Origin: Nocardioidaceae bacterium
GTDB lineage: Bacteria > Actinomycetota > Actinomycetes > Propionibacteriales > Nocardioidaceae
Length of the DNA stretch: 9,235 bases
Assembly (NCBI GenBank): GCA_013693815.1
Contig: CP059259.1
Span: 2,232,134-2,241,368 of the forward strand
Direction: 5' to 3'
Shown: one piece after another, positions 1 through 7,440 of the stretch
Layout: each line of letters starts with the position of its first letter
Position numbering within the stretch: the first letter of the stretch is position 1
The notes under the pieces: generated by a model
What the model was told of the DNA's origin: nothing
Seen by the model: only the letters and a program-made list of their open reading frames with translations
Database searches by the model: none
Made by a program: the position numbers and the translations under genes

Positions 1-78
1 CCGGTGAGCATTCCCTCGCAGGTCCAAGTGGTGACTCGTTTCAACGAGCCGGCATCGCTGGCCCCGTCACGGGCGACG

Positions 79-1275
79 TCATTGGGCAGCGCGTGAGGTT
101 CGACGATCCTGTTGCGCGTCCAGCGCCTCGACCAAGCTCGCCTGATCCCAGTCCTCGTCGAGCGCCAGAGCGAGCAGATCGGCCTGGCTCGGAGGCGCCA
201 TCGTGCCGATCGGCTGATCGAGGTCGAGGTTGGTCGGGAAGGCATAGCCTTCAGCGGCCGCAGCGATGATATTGGCGACCATGCCTAGGTCGCAGCCCGC
301 GCGCTTGCGCTCGCGCAGCACCGGGTAGATGACCTTGCACATCGCGGTGGTGTCCACCGCCTCCATTGCCCGGCCGAAAGCCGAGGACACCTGGAGCAGG
401 TTGGCCATCCTGCGGACACCGGTGGTGCGGTTGGTGCCGGCTCCGTGGAACAGGGCCGGGTTGAAGAAGACCGCATCCCCCTTGTCGAGCGGCAGCTGCA
501 CGTAGTGCTGGTCGAAATAGGCGGTGAACTCCGGGTCGTGGTATGCGACGTAACCCGGGCCGTACTTCTGCGAGTGCGGCAAGAACAGCGTCGGACCGGT
601 CTCGACAGGCATGTCGACGTGCGCGACAGCGCCCTGCAGGGTGAGCGCAGGCGAGACTGCATGCACCTGGGCCGGGTAGGACTGGGCTCGAGCCCGGTCC
701 ATGAAGCCCAGGTGGTAGTCACGATGCGCGACTTGAGCCTGTCCACCAGGGTTGACGACGTTGACCTGAGAGGTGATCCGGTAATTCGGCCCGAGCCAGG
801 CCTCGCTGATCAAGGCGAGCACATCGTTGGCGTAGTAGTCCGCGAACGTCGCCGGCTCGGCTACCGCGAGCTTGTCCAGCGCTCCCCAGATCCGGTCGTT
901 GGCACCCGGTACGGCGAAATGATCACCGACCGCGACACCGGAGACGTTCTGAGCGTCGATTAGCCGCCGAAATGCGGCAGTGGCCGCATCGACGACCACA
1001 GGGTCGAACGCCTGCTGGAAGACCACGACCCCAGGTCCGTCGAGCAGTGCCTTGGCCAACTCTGCCTGGATCTCGCGGCGAGTGGCCGGCTCGCTCGCCG
1101 CAGTGACCAGCTCCGGGCCGTAGATCAAGACGTTCTGTACGACCGTGCTGGCATGTGGGTAGTCCGAGGCCCGTGTCCGGACCTCGACAAGCCGGCGGAA
1201 CTCAGCCAAGTCGCAGTCCGGCGGGGTATACCAACCAGTCGTGAGGCGGGCAGGAGTGTGGATCAGGGTGCTCAT
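79..1275 (-). CDS. Phytanoyl-CoA dioxygenase (PhyH)-family Fe(II)/2-oxoglutarate oxygenase
   Basis: A 398-residue soluble protein of the PhyH family, whose members hydroxylate a substrate using Fe(II), O2 and 2-oxoglutarate. The iron-binding facial triad is visible: H184-R-D186 (in VAHRDYH) and the distal H277 (in ALFHGAGTNRT). R283, six residues after H277, is the likely 2-oxoglutarate carboxylate ligand. The stretch ETGPTLFLPHSQK (about 225-237) before the distal histidine is typical of the fold. The length is somewhat above the common 270-320 residues, with an N-terminal extension of about 75 residues before the first core strand (GPGVVVFQQAF). The ATG is preceded only by a weak purine stretch. 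It lies downstream of the broken res gene on the same strand, 59 bp away, and may have its own promoter. The substrate cannot be told from sequence. The family assignment is firm; the specific role is unknown. Confidence 0.9.
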   Translation of the reverse strand: MSTLIHTPARLTTGWYTPPDCDLAEFRRLVEVRTRASDYPHASTVVQNVLIYGPELVTAASEPATRREIQAELAKALLDGPGVVVFQQAFDPVVVDAATAAFRRLIDAQNVSGVAVGDHFAVPGANDRIWGALDKLAVAEPATFADYYANDVLALISEAWLGPNYRITSQVNVVNPGGQAQVAHRDYHLGFMDRARAQSYPAQVHAVSPALTLQGAVAHVDMPVETGPTLFLPHSQKYGPGYVAYHDPEFTAYFDQHYVQLPLDKGDAVFFNPALFHGAGTNRTTGVRRMANLLQVSSAFGRAMEAVDTTAMCKVIYPVLRERKRAGCDLGMVANIIAAAAEGYAFPTNLDLDQPIGTMAPPSQADLLALALDEDWDQASLVEALDAQQDRRTSRAAQ

Positions 1276-1277
1276 GG

Positions 1278-1364
1278 ACCGAGCCTAGGCCGCACGGTCC
1301 CTGGTATACGGCGGGAAAGTGCCTCATGAACACCTCAGCGTTCTGACAGCTCCCTGGGCTCGGT
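1278..1364. repeat. Imperfect 12-bp inverted repeat in the leader of the PhyH gene
   Basis: ACCGAGCCTAGG at 1278-1289 is repeated in inverted orientation at 1353-1364, whose reverse complement is ACCGAGCCCAGG (11 of 12 match). The arms flank 63 bp. The proximal arm begins 3 bp upstream of the PhyH start codon, and the distal arm lies in the 3' tail of the res remnant. It could be a paired operator, part of an RNA stem that covers the PhyH ribosome-binding region, or a chance or scar repeat. A direct repeat CTGACAG also occurs at 1343-1349 and 1368-1374. Confidence 0.4.
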
Positions 1365-3305
1365 GAACTGACAGAGCACCGTTCGGCATGCCTGTGTCAG
1401 CTGCGCGGCCACCGTCACAGGTGCGGTGGTCAGCCCGGTGCGATTGACGATCCTGACGATGGTGGAGCGGGCCAACGGCAGGGTGTCGCACAAGTACGGA
1501 ACCAGACGGACCGTAAGAGCTCCCCGCTGAGGGCGTTGTGTTGGTCCTGGGGTACTTCACGAGTGACGCCGCCAGCAATACCTTGTTCGGTCAGCTCCAG
1601 CATGGTGAGTTCACCCTCCTCATGCTCGTTGCCGGTTCAGCCAGGACTGCCTCGATCCGGACCACTGCAGCATCGATCAGGTCATCAGTGTCGAAAGCGA
1701 ACGGCTTCGGGGTGCTCGGTATCTTCTGCGCGACCGCCGGTGCCGCCTCCCGCGGTTTGGCGAACCTCTCGATGCGTCCGGAGAAGGAAACGCCGGTCTC
1801 CTTTTCGATGTCCCGTTGCAATCCTGCCGCGAACACGCTGAACGACTCACCCGCCACTACGGTCAGGATGTTCACCTCAGGCAGGTGGCACCGAGTTCCG
1901 TCGGTCAAGACTGGGAGCCGCAAACCACGGCCGACCTGCTGGCGCCGTCGGAGCTCGGAGGAACCGGACTGCAGGTGGCAGATCGTGAAGACGTTGGGAT
2001 TGTCCCAGCCCTCCGAAAGCGCCGAGTGGCTGAAGATGAAACGCAGCGGCTCGGCAAAGGTGAGCAACCGCTCCTTGCTTCTCATGATCCGCTCGAACGC
2101 AGCTGTTTCCTCCTTACCGGCAGCGCCTGCTCGCACATCTTTGGGCACCCCACGGGCAGTGGTGGCGAAGTAGCCGTCGTGGACGTCGGCTGTAGCAGGC
2201 AGATCGAGATCGGCGTACCGAGGCTGTGCGGCCAGGTCGGTGAACGCCGCCTCGAAAAGCCGGCGTGCCACACCGTCGGCAGGAGCGTAGTGAGCAACCC
2301 GGTCGACGAAGAAGAGCGTGAGCGGTTTGAGCCAGGCTCCCTCACCCAGTGTGCCCCTCGCCGCCAGGGCGTGCAGCTGAAGCTCCTTCTCCAGATGGGT
2401 CTCCACAGCAGCATGGATCTGCAGCCGGTAGGTGTCTTCCAGGTCGAGCATGGTTCCGTCACTGAAGCGGAGGACCTCGGGCACGGCCCCGATCTCGGCA
2501 ACGACTCGATCAGGACGGCCCGGCGAGACCACGACGCTTCCGGTGCGCACCTCCTGGACCGTTCCTCCCACCGACACTCGCGCGGTGACCGATCGCGACG
2601 TGGCATTGACCGACATCAGGCGAGGTCCCTGGTCAGCGGCGCTGACCGACAAGACACCGATGCGTTTGACCAGCCGCAGATCGTAGGCATCGACCGGGGT
2701 CAGCCGATAGACGAGATTCGGCGCAGAGCGATGCGTGGCCGAGTAACGCAGCACCAGCCGCGGCTTGAGGGACTCGACCGCCTCCCGTCGCAGTGGAGTC
2801 TCCAGGTGCTGCGGCTCATCGAGGACTACGACCGGCTCGGCCTCCTGCAACAGCTCCAGCGGTGCGTGGCCACCGAGGATATCGGCGCGCCGGTGGATCA
2901 GATTGGTGTCCTTGGCGAAGGAGTCGATGTTGATCAGCAGTACCTGTAGTCCCCGCCGGTGGCGAACTCGCGAACCCGGTGTGGCCTGGCTCCGTCGTAG
3001 CTGAGCAGGCTCAGGACGAGCCCGTCGTACAGCTGCTTGAAGTGCTCCCGTAGCTGCCGGGCGCTGGAGAGCACTCCCTCACGAATCGCGACACTCGGCA
3101 CCACGATGACGAAACGGCTCCATCCATAACGCTTGTGCAGGTCGGCGATGGTACGCAAGTAGACGTAGGTCTTGCCGGTGCCGGTCTCCATCTCGATGCT
3201 GAGTTGGTCCGGCGGATCGGTCGCTGTAGCCGCCGTCAGCACGGCGTCGATGGCGGCCCGCTGATACGGAAGCTCCGCATCGAACCGGAACTGTAGGTCT
3301 CCCAT
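1335..3305 (-). pseudogene. res: Type III restriction-modification Res subunit (helicase part), frameshifted and C-terminally truncated
   Basis: This is the ATP-dependent translocase subunit of a type III restriction system. The ATG overlaps the mod stop (TGATG). Frame one (3305-2945) holds the Walker A motif METGTGKT (residues 39-46). After a one-base break at 2943-2944 the frame used from 2943 to about 1633 gives VLLINIDSFAKDTN, then the type III Walker B form DEPQ (163-166), SATH (189-192), SEGWDN (431-436) and QQVGRGLR (456-463). Two further breaks, at about 1632-1633 and 1522-1525, lead to PYLCDTLPLARSTIVRIVNR, which resembles the family segment just before the nuclease domain. The repaired product would be about 657 residues, against the 900 or more usual for Res. 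It ends 31 residues after TIVRIVNRTGL (616-626), so no PD-(D/E)XK nuclease domain is present. Numbering assumes one added base at each break. Confidence 0.85.
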
Positions 3306-4984
3306 CAGCGCGTCCGCACCAACACGCCGGCATACCGGCCCTGCTCGATCGCGTTCAGCTTCAGCGCATCTGCGCCGGCGAAGGCATCTTCCAAGAACAC
3401 CAACGTGCGAGGTGCCAACGCAATGGCCGAGGCAACCGACCCGGCATCGAGTTCCAGACTGAGCACGACCGCCACCCCAGCCGCTAGCACCACCTCGACA
3501 TCACCGAGTCGAATCCGCTGCCAGGGCTCGTGCAGGCCGACTCCCTCGGCTGCAAGGAGCTCTGCGACGACCCCGTCATCCGGGTCCCTGACCAGAGTGC
3601 GTTCCTGGTCATCGCTGTGGTTGAACGCGCTGGCTGCAAGGCGGAAGTGCCGGACCGGGTCTTCGGGCTGGTGAGCAGTGCGCCGGCTCAATCTGGTGAG
3701 CATGATCTGGGAGACCTCGGTGAAACCGGCGGCACGCGCGGCCGAGCCCGAAAGCGTCGGCTCGGGCAGGTTCACGCATACGAACCGCCGCGTGCCGCCA
3801 TCATCTGCATTGGCGCCCAGCACGGCCTCGGCCATGGTGCCGCTTCCGGCGAAGAAATCCACCACCATGATGTCCTCGGGCATGGTGGCCAGAATCCTTC
3901 GCATCAACTTGAGCGGCTTCGGGGTCTCGAAGATCGGTCCGATCCGCTCTTTGACCTCGGCCACCGCTTGATCGGTGGTACCGGCCTCCTCGGCAGTCCA
4001 GATGGTTTTGAGTTTCTTGGTGCGCCCCGGCGCCAGCCAGTCCTTCTGGAAGACATCGACCCGCTGTCCAGCTCGACCGCGCACCAGGCGGCACACCAGA
4101 TCCTCGGCCTGATCCGCGATCTTGGTTGCCGACCAGCGCCACACTGCCGCAGACGCGTCGCCGAAAACGGGCCAGATCTCCACCGCGCCCGGGAATGGCT
4201 CTACTGCCACTCGGCCCGATTCCGGGTCGCCATACACCGCGAATGCCATTGTGGGGGCAGTGCTGGGGTTGAACTTCTTGTTGGTATTGCGCAGCGGCAG
4301 CAGCCGGTGGTGCAGGCCGCGCGCTTCGTCGTACAACGGGAAATCGCCGGCATCGACATCGTCGGCGCTAGCGGGTTGGAGAGCGCACAGCTCGATGTCG
4401 CGGGCATAAACGAGCAGGTACTCGTGCGAAGTGGCGAAGAACCGGCCCAACTGACGGCCTTTGGGGTTCAGACTCACCGCGAGTTGAGCGATGAAGTTCT
4501 CCTGGCCGAACACCTCGTCGAGCACCAGTCTCAGGTGGGCGACCTCGTGCTCGTCGATGGAGACGAAGATCGCCCCCTGCTGCGTCAACAGCGCACGCCC
4601 CAGCAGCAGCCGTGGATAGATCATCGACAGCCATCTGCTGTGCCCACGGCCAGAGGTCTCAACAGAGGACGAGGTCCTGCGCCCGGAGTCGTCCAGCTGC
4701 CCGGTGCGCTGAAGATACGCGCCCAACGGATCGGTGAGATCGTCGTCGTAGACGAAGTCGTTGCCGGTGTTGTACGGCGGGTCGATGTAGATCAGACCGA
4801 CGCGATCGGCGTAGGCCGGCTGCAGGAGTTTGAGCACCTCGAGGTTGTCACCCTCGACGAGCACATGGCCGGCCTGATCGAACGTCTTGGTGCAGCCGGG
4901 GACAACTGCATCCGAGGCCGGTGTCAAGCCTCGTTGCCTGGCCTCCTCCTTGCCCGGCCAGGTCAGGCCGAAACGCTCGCTCAA
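3305..4984 (-). CDS. mod: Type III restriction-modification Mod subunit, beta-class adenine-N6 DNA methyltransferase
   Basis: This 559-residue protein transfers a methyl group from S-adenosylmethionine to adenine and supplies the DNA recognition of a type III system. The order is beta class: motif IV DPPY (68-71) in the N-terminal half and motif I FFAGSGT (377-383) in the C-terminal half. A variable stretch of about 165-340 between them is the likely target-recognition region. The C-terminus (LVFLEDAFAGADALKLNAI) follows the usual Mod ending. The start is TTG, chosen because it brings in the conserved opening FGLTWPGK and because a GAGGA ribosome-binding motif lies just before it. That TTG overlaps the channel stop codon (TTGA), and the Mod stop overlaps the res ATG, so expression is probably translationally coupled on both sides. 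The reading frame is uninterrupted, so Mod may act as an orphan methyltransferase if Res is really dead. The recognition site cannot be read from sequence. Confidence 0.93.
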   Translation of the reverse strand: MSERFGLTWPGKEEARQRGLTPASDAVVPGCTKTFDQAGHVLVEGDNLEVLKLLQPAYADRVGLIYIDPPYNTGNDFVYDDDLTDPLGAYLQRTGQLDDSGRRTSSSVETSGRGHSRWLSMIYPRLLLGRALLTQQGAIFVSIDEHEVAHLRLVLDEVFGQENFIAQLAVSLNPKGRQLGRFFATSHEYLLVYARDIELCALQPASADDVDAGDFPLYDEARGLHHRLLPLRNTNKKFNPSTAPTMAFAVYGDPESGRVAVEPFPGAVEIWPVFGDASAAVWRWSATKIADQAEDLVCRLVRGRAGQRVDVFQKDWLAPGRTKKLKTIWTAEEAGTTDQAVAEVKERIGPIFETPKPLKLMRRILATMPEDIMVVDFFAGSGTMAEAVLGANADDGGTRRFVCVNLPEPTLSGSAARAAGFTEVSQIMLTRLSRRTAHQPEDPVRHFRLAASAFNHSDDQERTLVRDPDDGVVAELLAAEGVGLHEPWQRIRLGDVEVVLAAGVAVVLSLELDAGSVASAIALAPRTLVFLEDAFAGADALKLNAIEQGRYAGVLVRTR

Positions 4985-5955
4985 TCTTCCTCGTCGCTGG
5001 TGCGCTCACCGTGGGTTCCCGGTCGGGGCGCCCACGGCAGCTCCTCCGACGGTCGTACCACGACGAGCCGGTCGCCTCGAGACAGCTGGGTCACCGCCGG
5101 GTCGTAGTAGCGGAACACCTCACCGTCGCGCAACACCGCGATGACCTGGTCGGGAAGTCGCTGCGGTTCCTTGCCGACCTCGGTGACCAGCAGGTCGCGC
5201 TCAGCCACCTCCAGGCCCTCGCCGGCCGACAGCAAGTCCTCCATCACCTCACCCAGTGCCGGGCTCAGCGAGGACAACCCGATCAGTCGGCCGACCGAGG
5301 ACGACGAGGTGATCACCGAGTCCGCGCCGCTTTGCCGTACGAGCTGCACGTTGTTCTCCTCGCGCACCGAGGCAACGATGTAGGCATTGCTGTTCAGCGC
5401 ACGGACGTTCAGGGTCGCGAGCACCGTGGAGTCGTCCCGGTCGGTGGTGATGATGACCTGCTTGGCCCGGGCCACGCCTGCCCGCCGGAGCACCTCACGT
5501 CGAGTGGCGTCACCTGCGACGACGGTCAGGCCATCGGCATTGGCCTCGTTCTGTCCGGCCGGGGACGGATCCACCACGACGATGTGGTCCTTGGTCACGC
5601 CGTTCTTCGCCAATAGCGCGATCGCGCTACGGCCCTTGGTGCCGTACCCGATCACGACAGTGTGGTGCTCCATGGTTCTCCTCCATCGGGCGACCCGGAA
5701 GTTGTATCGGCCCTGCGTGGCAAGGACCTCCAAGGTGGTGCCGATCAACAGCGCCAGGAACGCGATGCGCAACGGCGTGATCAGCAATACGTTGATCAGC
5801 CGGGCCGAGCCGGAAAGCGGCGTGATGTCGCCGTAGCCGGTGGTGCTCAGCGTCACCGTCGAGTAGTACAACGCGTCCAACAACCCGATCCGGTGATTCC
5901 CTGCGGTGTCATTGGCGTCGTAGTAACCGTCACGGTCGAGGTAGACGATGACCAC
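4981..5955 (-). CDS. Two-transmembrane potassium channel with RCK (TrkA-N/TrkA-C) domain
   Basis: This is a membrane ion channel of the MthK/Kch type. Numbering is from the GTG at 5955. The pore helix and selectivity filter are ALYYSTVTLSTTGYGD, with TTGYGD at 38-43. The inner helix follows (about 51-78), then a linker, then an RCK domain starting HHTVVIGYGTKG with the nucleotide-binding glycine pattern GYGTKG (103-108) and a TrkA-C-like part near the end (about 220-300). The GTG start would remove most of the outer helix. The same frame continues upstream with WWILSRRFLLAVGILALSVV, clearly the missing helix, but has no usual start codon before a TGA; see the 5956-6068 entry. The gene ends overlapping the Mod start. 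An internal start with its own ribosome-binding site lies at residue 95. The family assignment is firm; ion selectivity is inferred from the filter, and the gating ligand is not visible. Confidence 0.88.
   Translation of the reverse strand: MVIVYLDRDGYYDANDTAGNHRIGLLDALYYSTVTLSTTGYGDITPLSGSARLINVLLITPLRIAFLALLIGTTLEVLATQGRYNFRVARWRRTMEHHTVVIGYGTKGRSAIALLAKNGVTKDHIVVVDPSPAGQNEANADGLTVVAGDATRREVLRRAGVARAKQVIITTDRDDSTVLATLNVRALNSNAYIVASVREENNVQLVRQSGADSVITSSSSVGRLIGLSSLSPALGEVMEDLLSAGEGLEVAERDLLVTEVGKEPQRLPDQVIAVLRDGEVFRYYDPAVTQLSRGDRLVVVRPSEELPWAPRPGTHGERTSDEED
5671..5684 (-). promoter_or_regulatory. Internal Shine-Dalgarno and ATG at the start of the channel's RCK domain
   Basis: On the minus strand GGAGGAG (5684-5678) is followed by AACC and an in-frame ATG (5673-5671). 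That ATG is residue 95 of the channel, immediately before HHTVVIGYG, the first RCK strand. The SD is made by the codons TGG-AGG-AGA, two consecutive arginine codons that are rare in GC-rich actinobacteria. Initiation here would give a soluble RCK protein of 230 residues ending at 4981. In MthK a comparable internal start supplies half of the eight-RCK gating ring; whether it is used here is inference. Confidence 0.6.
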
Positions 5956-6068
5956 GCTGAGGGCGAGAATCCCGACCGCGAGCAGGAATCGCCTGCTCAG
6001 GATCCACCATGGCGACCTGACCCGCTCGGGAAGCGGATCGCGCGCGTGTTCTCGACGGGCTCAGGCAT
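5956..6068 (-). other. Out-of-frame N-terminal segment of the channel gene (outer helix)
   Basis: The channel frame upstream of 5955 encodes ERVRSPWWILSRRFLLAVG and then a hydrophobic run, the expected first membrane helix. It meets a TGA before any ATG, GTG or TTG. An ATG at 6068-6066, 9 bp after the stop of the preceding gene, opens MPEPVENTR in another frame. Adding one base, for example in the GGG run at 6057-6059 (plus strand), joins them as MPEPRREHARDPLPERVR and onward, restoring a plausible channel of about 362 residues. The exact repair point within about 6035-6066 is not determined; loss of one CG from the short CG tract at about 6039-6046 would also restore the frame. This is either a real frameshift or a sequence error. 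Confidence 0.65.
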
Positions 6069-6077
6069 TGCGGGTGC

Positions 6078-6419
6078 TCACGACTTGCGGGACACGTCGC
6101 CGTAGATGTTGACAGCTGAGTCGCTGCCACTGCTGGACACCATGGACACGAATCTGAAGTCGTCTCCAGGCTTCGGCGTGACCGAGCCGGCCGAGCGACG
6201 CCACACTCCACACAGCTGACCGTCGGCGACACCGGGGTGACCTTCGACGCCCTCACCGCCCAGGCACAGCTGCTGGGTAGCCGCGTCGTAGCTGACGACC
6301 TCGGCGGTAGTCCGGTCGGGAGCATCAGGACCTGCCACCGTCCCGACGAGATAGCCCCCGACCAAGCACAGTGCGCCCACGGCGAGCGCAACTGGCGTCG
6401 GCAGGCTGACGTTGCCCAT
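6078..6419 (-). CDS. Small hypothetical protein with N-terminal membrane anchor and two-cysteine ectodomain
   Basis: A 113-residue protein that I do not recognise. A short N-terminus is followed by one hydrophobic segment (about 8-30, VALAVGALCLVGGYLVGTVAG), either an uncleaved anchor or a signal peptide. The remainder is soluble, polar and glycine- and serine-rich, with cysteines C52 (QQLCLGG) and C70 (GQLCGVW) that could form a disulphide outside the membrane. The ATG at 6419 has a good ribosome-binding site (AGAAGG, 7 nt upstream). It starts 29 bp after the YihY stop and ends 9 bp before the putative channel ATG, so it is almost certainly co-transcribed with both. A membrane-associated role is inferred from context alone. 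Confidence 0.72.
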   Translation of the reverse strand: MGNVSLPTPVALAVGALCLVGGYLVGTVAGPDAPDRTTAEVVSYDAATQQLCLGGEGVEGHPGVADGQLCGVWRRSAGSVTPKPGDDFRFVSMVSSSGSDSAVNIYGDVSRKS

Positions 6420-6448
6420 GAATGCCCTTCTCACGCTGTATCCGGTCT

Positions 6449-7426
6449 CTACGAAGTGTCCGGGCCCATGCTTCCACGCGGCTGCCCACCGGGTGGCTCG
6501 GTATCGGGAATCGGATTCAGCGTGTCGCTGTCTCCCCGAGCCTGCCTGGTGCTGACTTCCGGCCAGATCTGGTCGAAGGAGGCATTCAGCGCGGCGCCGA
6601 TCAGCACCGCGATCGAGACCAGATAGAGCCACAGCATCAGCGCGATCGGGGCGGCGAGCGGGCCGTAGATCGAGGTGGATTCCGCAGCCGTCACCAGCAA
6701 CACCGAGCGCAACACGTACGAGCCGAACAGCCAGACCAGGATCGTCAGGACAGCACCGGGCAGGTTGTACCGCCAGGAGGTCCGCACCGGCACCGAGACG
6801 TGATAGAGCATCGCCAGGAACAACACCCCGACAACCAGCACGAACGGCCAGTAGAGCGATACCAGCCAGTCGAACCGTTCCGGTATCCACTCATCCAGCA
6901 GCCGTGGGCCGGTCAGCACAAGCGGCAACACGACGATGCCGATGAGGAGCCCCAGCACGTACATGGCGAACGACAGCAGGCGGCCTCGGATGATCCCGCG
7001 ATGACCGGCCAAGCCGTACATGATCGTGATGGTGTCCACGATGACGTGCAGCGCCCGCGAGCCGGACCACAACGCGAGCACGAAGCCGATCGAGATCACG
7101 TCGAAGCGCGGACCGGCCAACACATCGTTCAGCGTCGGCTCGATGATCTTGTCGACGGTCTCCTGGGTGAATGCCTGTAGCGCCAACTCGATCACGTTGG
7201 CCTTGAACTCGGCGACCTGGTCGTCGCTGATCCGGTTGAAGATGTAGCCGATCGAGCCGGCCAGCCCGAAGATCAGCGGTGGCAGCGACAGCAACGCGAA
7301 GAAAGCGACTTCGGCAGCCAGCCCAGTCACTCGGTTGCGAAAACAGATGCCTACTGTCGACACCACGATCCGCCACGTCGTGTTCTTGGCCGTCACCCAC
7401 CACGGGGCGTTGTCGGGGTCGGCCAT
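6449..7426 (-). CDS. YihY/virulence factor BrkB-family integral membrane protein
   Basis: A 325-residue polytopic membrane protein. About six hydrophobic segments are visible, at roughly 37-61, 109-128, 149-171, 189-209, 223-243 and 256-282, followed by a polar, proline-rich C-terminal tail. The family pattern is clear in the N-terminal GLAAEVAFFALLSLPPLIF and in the last helix pair (YGPLAAPIALMLWLYL, then GAALNA). Members were once annotated as ribonuclease BN, which is now considered wrong; the molecular function is not settled. The ATG at 7426 follows TAGGAG at 6 nt spacing. That ribosome-binding site now lies at the end of the adjacent IS110 element, only 14 bp after the transposase stop codon. 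It is the first gene of the minus-strand run, so transcription of the operon may depend on the element or on read-through from beyond it. Confidence 0.9.
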   Translation of the reverse strand: MADPDNAPWWVTAKNTTWRIVVSTVGICFRNRVTGLAAEVAFFALLSLPPLIFGLAGSIGYIFNRISDDQVAEFKANVIELALQAFTQETVDKIIEPTLNDVLAGPRFDVISIGFVLALWSGSRALHVIVDTITIMYGLAGHRGIIRGRLLSFAMYVLGLLIGIVVLPLVLTGPRLLDEWIPERFDWLVSLYWPFVLVVGVLFLAMLYHVSVPVRTSWRYNLPGAVLTILVWLFGSYVLRSVLLVTAAESTSIYGPLAAPIALMLWLYLVSIAVLIGAALNASFDQIWPEVSTRQARGDSDTLNPIPDTEPPGGQPRGSMGPDTS

Positions 7427-7440
7427 GGGTTTCTCCTATG

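Noticed and set aside
35..48. Small hairpin CTCGT-TTCA-ACGAG downstream of PhyH, considered as a terminator.
   Set aside because: A 5-bp stem with no T-run on either strand is not enough for a terminator call.
1..93. Plus-strand frame open from the window edge to a TGA at 91-93, possible 3' end of a convergent gene.
   Set aside because: At about 30 codons without a recognisable motif it is too short to judge, and it would overlap the PhyH end by 15 bp.
1816..2949. Long plus-strand open frame (377 codons) opposite res.
   Set aside because: It is antisense to the helicase motifs of Res, has no recognisable domain and is composition-driven.
2934..3305. Reading the N-terminal 123 codons of res as a separate small ATPase gene.
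   Set aside because: It ends in the middle of a conserved segment (GDYR / VLLINIDSF), and one added base joins it smoothly to the rest of Res.
3530..5107. Long plus-strand open frame (525 codons) opposite mod.
   Set aside because: It lies antisense to a methyltransferase with clear DPPY and FAGSGT motifs, and its product is low-complexity Arg/Gln/Gly-rich with no recognisable domain, as expected for GC-rich shadow frames.
6078..6890. A 270-codon minus-strand frame overlapping the YihY gene.
   Set aside because: Only its last 113 codons (from the ATG at 6419 with a good RBS) look like protein; the first part is an Arg-rich shadow of the YihY frame.
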